NCBI GenBank assembly: GCA_050256015.1
Contig: JBFWIL010000128.1
Location: 1 to 7,500, forward strand
Length of the DNA: 7,500 nucleotides
Direction of reading: 5' to 3'
DNA from: JBFWIL01 sp050256015
Lineage (GTDB): Bacteria; Bacteroidota; Bacteroidia; Bacteroidales; Prolixibacteraceae
In this document: one piece after another, positions 6,487 through 7,500 of the stretch
Layout: every line of letters starts with the position of its first letter
Numbering within the stretch: the first letter of the stretch is position 1
The notes under the pieces: generated by a model
Database searches by the model: none
Seen by the model: the letters and a program-made list of their open reading frames with translations, nothing else
Told to the model about the DNA's origin: nothing
Translations under genes and position numbers: made by a program

Positions 6487-7500
6487 ATGAAAATATTATT
6501 GCTGATAATTTGCTGTGCATTTTCCCTGCGAGGGGTTTCGCAGCAAATGGTTGAACGCTGGGAGATTTTTGAACTGCGTCTGAAAACCGATTTGCCCCGA
6601 AATCCTTTTGTCGGCGTGGAGTTTTATGCCGAATTCACTCAGGATACGCTATGCTACTCTCCTGAGGGATTTTATGATGGCGAAGGGACCTATGTAATCC
6701 GGTTCATGCCGACAGCTGAAGGGCGGTGGAAGTATACCACCCACAGCAACCTTGCCGGACTGGACAAGCAATCCGGTGAATTTATCTGTACCCCCGCCAC
6801 GAAAGGGAATCATGGTCCGGTAAGAATCCGGAATACCTATCATTTTGAGTTTTGTGACGGCACGCCTTATTACCCGTTTGGAACAACCATTTATGAGTGG
6901 GCCTTTCAGAATGATGCCAAAAGGGCCCGGACCCTCCAAAGTCTGAAGAACTCTCCGTTCAACAAAGCCAGAATGCTGGCTGTTCCTCCTTACGGAGAAA
7001 ATTATCAGCAGGGCCCGGACGCCCTGCAGCATTTCCCCTATGTGGGAACACCTCCCCGTAATTGGGATTTTTCCCGTTTTGACCCTCTGTTTTTCCAGGA
7101 CCTTGAGCAATGTGTGCGCGAGCTGCAGGATCAGGGTGTTGTCATTGATCTCATTTTGTTCAGACCTTATGACAAAGGGAGATGGGGTTTTGATACGATG
7201 TCGCAAAATTGTAAGCAGCAGTTTGTACGTTATGTTTTGGCCCGTTTTGCCTCTTTCCGGAACATATGGTGGAGCCTGTGCAATGAGAACAGTTTTATTG
7301 AGGGGATGACTGACCAGGACTGGGACGAATTATTTCAGACCGTGGAGACATATGATCCATACGGACACATGCGTTCTATTCACAATGCCGGCCGGATTTA
7401 TAATTACAGCAAACCGTGGGTAAGCCATGTCAGTCTGCAATATTATAATGCGGTAAGGGTGCCCGGTGTATCCCCTCTGCTTCGCGATTTGTACCGGAAA
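6487..7500 (+). CDS. Secreted DUF5060-type putative glycoside hydrolase (3' end beyond window)
   Basis: The first 338 residues of a probable carbohydrate-active enzyme are visible. An export signal (about 1-18, MKILLLIICCAFSLRGVS) has no convincing lipobox, so a periplasmic or secreted soluble protein is expected. Residues 22-105 match a DUF5060-type beta-sandwich (VERWEIFELRLKT, YVIRFMPTAEGRWKYTTHSN, SGEFICTPA). From about 108 a DUF4038/apiosidase-like TIM barrel begins, with HFEFCDGTPYYPFGTTIYEW, FNKARMLAVPPYG, VIDLILFRPYDKGRWGF and NIWWSLCNEN. In the last, Asn266-Glu267 has the Asn-Glu form of the acid/base in clan GH-A enzymes. DPYGHMRSIHN follows at 290-300. The catalytic nucleophile and any C-terminal domain would lie beyond the edge. 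ATG 6487 was chosen because it gives the signal peptide directly after an A-rich leader. The gene probably has its own promoter after the terminator. Domain names rest on recognition by eye, and the substrate is not assigned. Confidence 0.87.
   Translation, partial: MKILLLIICCAFSLRGVSQQMVERWEIFELRLKTDLPRNPFVGVEFYAEFTQDTLCYSPEGFYDGEGTYVIRFMPTAEGRWKYTTHSNLAGLDKQSGEFICTPATKGNHGPVRIRNTYHFEFCDGTPYYPFGTTIYEWAFQNDAKRARTLQSLKNSPFNKARMLAVPPYGENYQQGPDALQHFPYVGTPPRNWDFSRFDPLFFQDLEQCVRELQDQGVVIDLILFRPYDKGRWGFDTMSQNCKQQFVRYVLARFASFRNIWWSLCNENSFIEGMTDQDWDELFQTVETYDPYGHMRSIHNAGRIYNYSKPWVSHVSLQYYNAVRVPGVSPLLRDLYRK

Noticed and set aside
6487..6516. Possible lipoprotein signal in the hydrolase (LLIICC)
   Set aside because: The residue before the first Cys is Ile, and before the second is Cys, which does not fit a lipobox. 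A normal cleavable signal peptide ending near VSQQ fits better.
6649..7206. Minus-strand open frame of 185 codons opposite the hydrolase
   Set aside because: The + strand frame encodes a recognizable DUF5060/TIM-barrel protein across the same bases, and the antisense product shows no motif.

Overview
This window looks like part of a polysaccharide utilization locus (PUL) from a Bacteroidota bacterium. The evidence is a SusC/SusD pair, a FecR-type anti-sigma factor with a DUF4974-like C-terminus, A-rich start regions without Shine-Dalgarno sequences, and a candidate TTTG/TAnnTTTG-type promoter. The style of the SusC N-terminus (an STN domain and a long basic signal peptide) suggests Bacteroidales or a relative such as a Prolixibacteraceae-like lineage. 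That placement is inference and is not resolved here. All genes read on the + strand.

Layout: (1) 3-890, a FecR anti-sigma factor whose true start probably lies before the window. (2) 891-984, a short spacer with a perfect 7-bp stem-loop. (3) 985-4323, a SusC-like TonB-dependent transporter with an N-terminal STN signalling domain. (4) 4324-4506, an unusually long SusC-SusD spacer with two perfect odd-length palindromes and a 24-codon open frame. (5) 4507-6258, a SusD-like surface glycan-binding lipoprotein. (6) 6259-6486, a spacer with a strong intrinsic terminator, a candidate promoter overlapping its T-tract, and a dyad just downstream. (7) 6487-7500, the first 338 residues of a secreted DUF5060-type putative glycoside hydrolase, cut by the window end.

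How they work together: SusD should capture an oligosaccharide at the cell surface and SusC should import it through the outer membrane using TonB energy. The SusC STN domain and the periplasmic part of FecR form the usual pair for trans-envelope signalling. Substrate engagement would relieve inhibition of an ECF sigma factor, expected just upstream of the window but not visible, which would then switch on susCD. The hydrolase is separated from susCD by a terminator and probably has its own promoter. It would process the glycan, but its substrate cannot be read from sequence alone.

I see no mobile element, CRISPR array, tRNA, rRNA or clear horizontal-transfer scar. The locus belongs to a well-known class. 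The less ordinary parts are the regulatory architecture, the SusC-SusD spacer and the unassigned substrate of the hydrolase.
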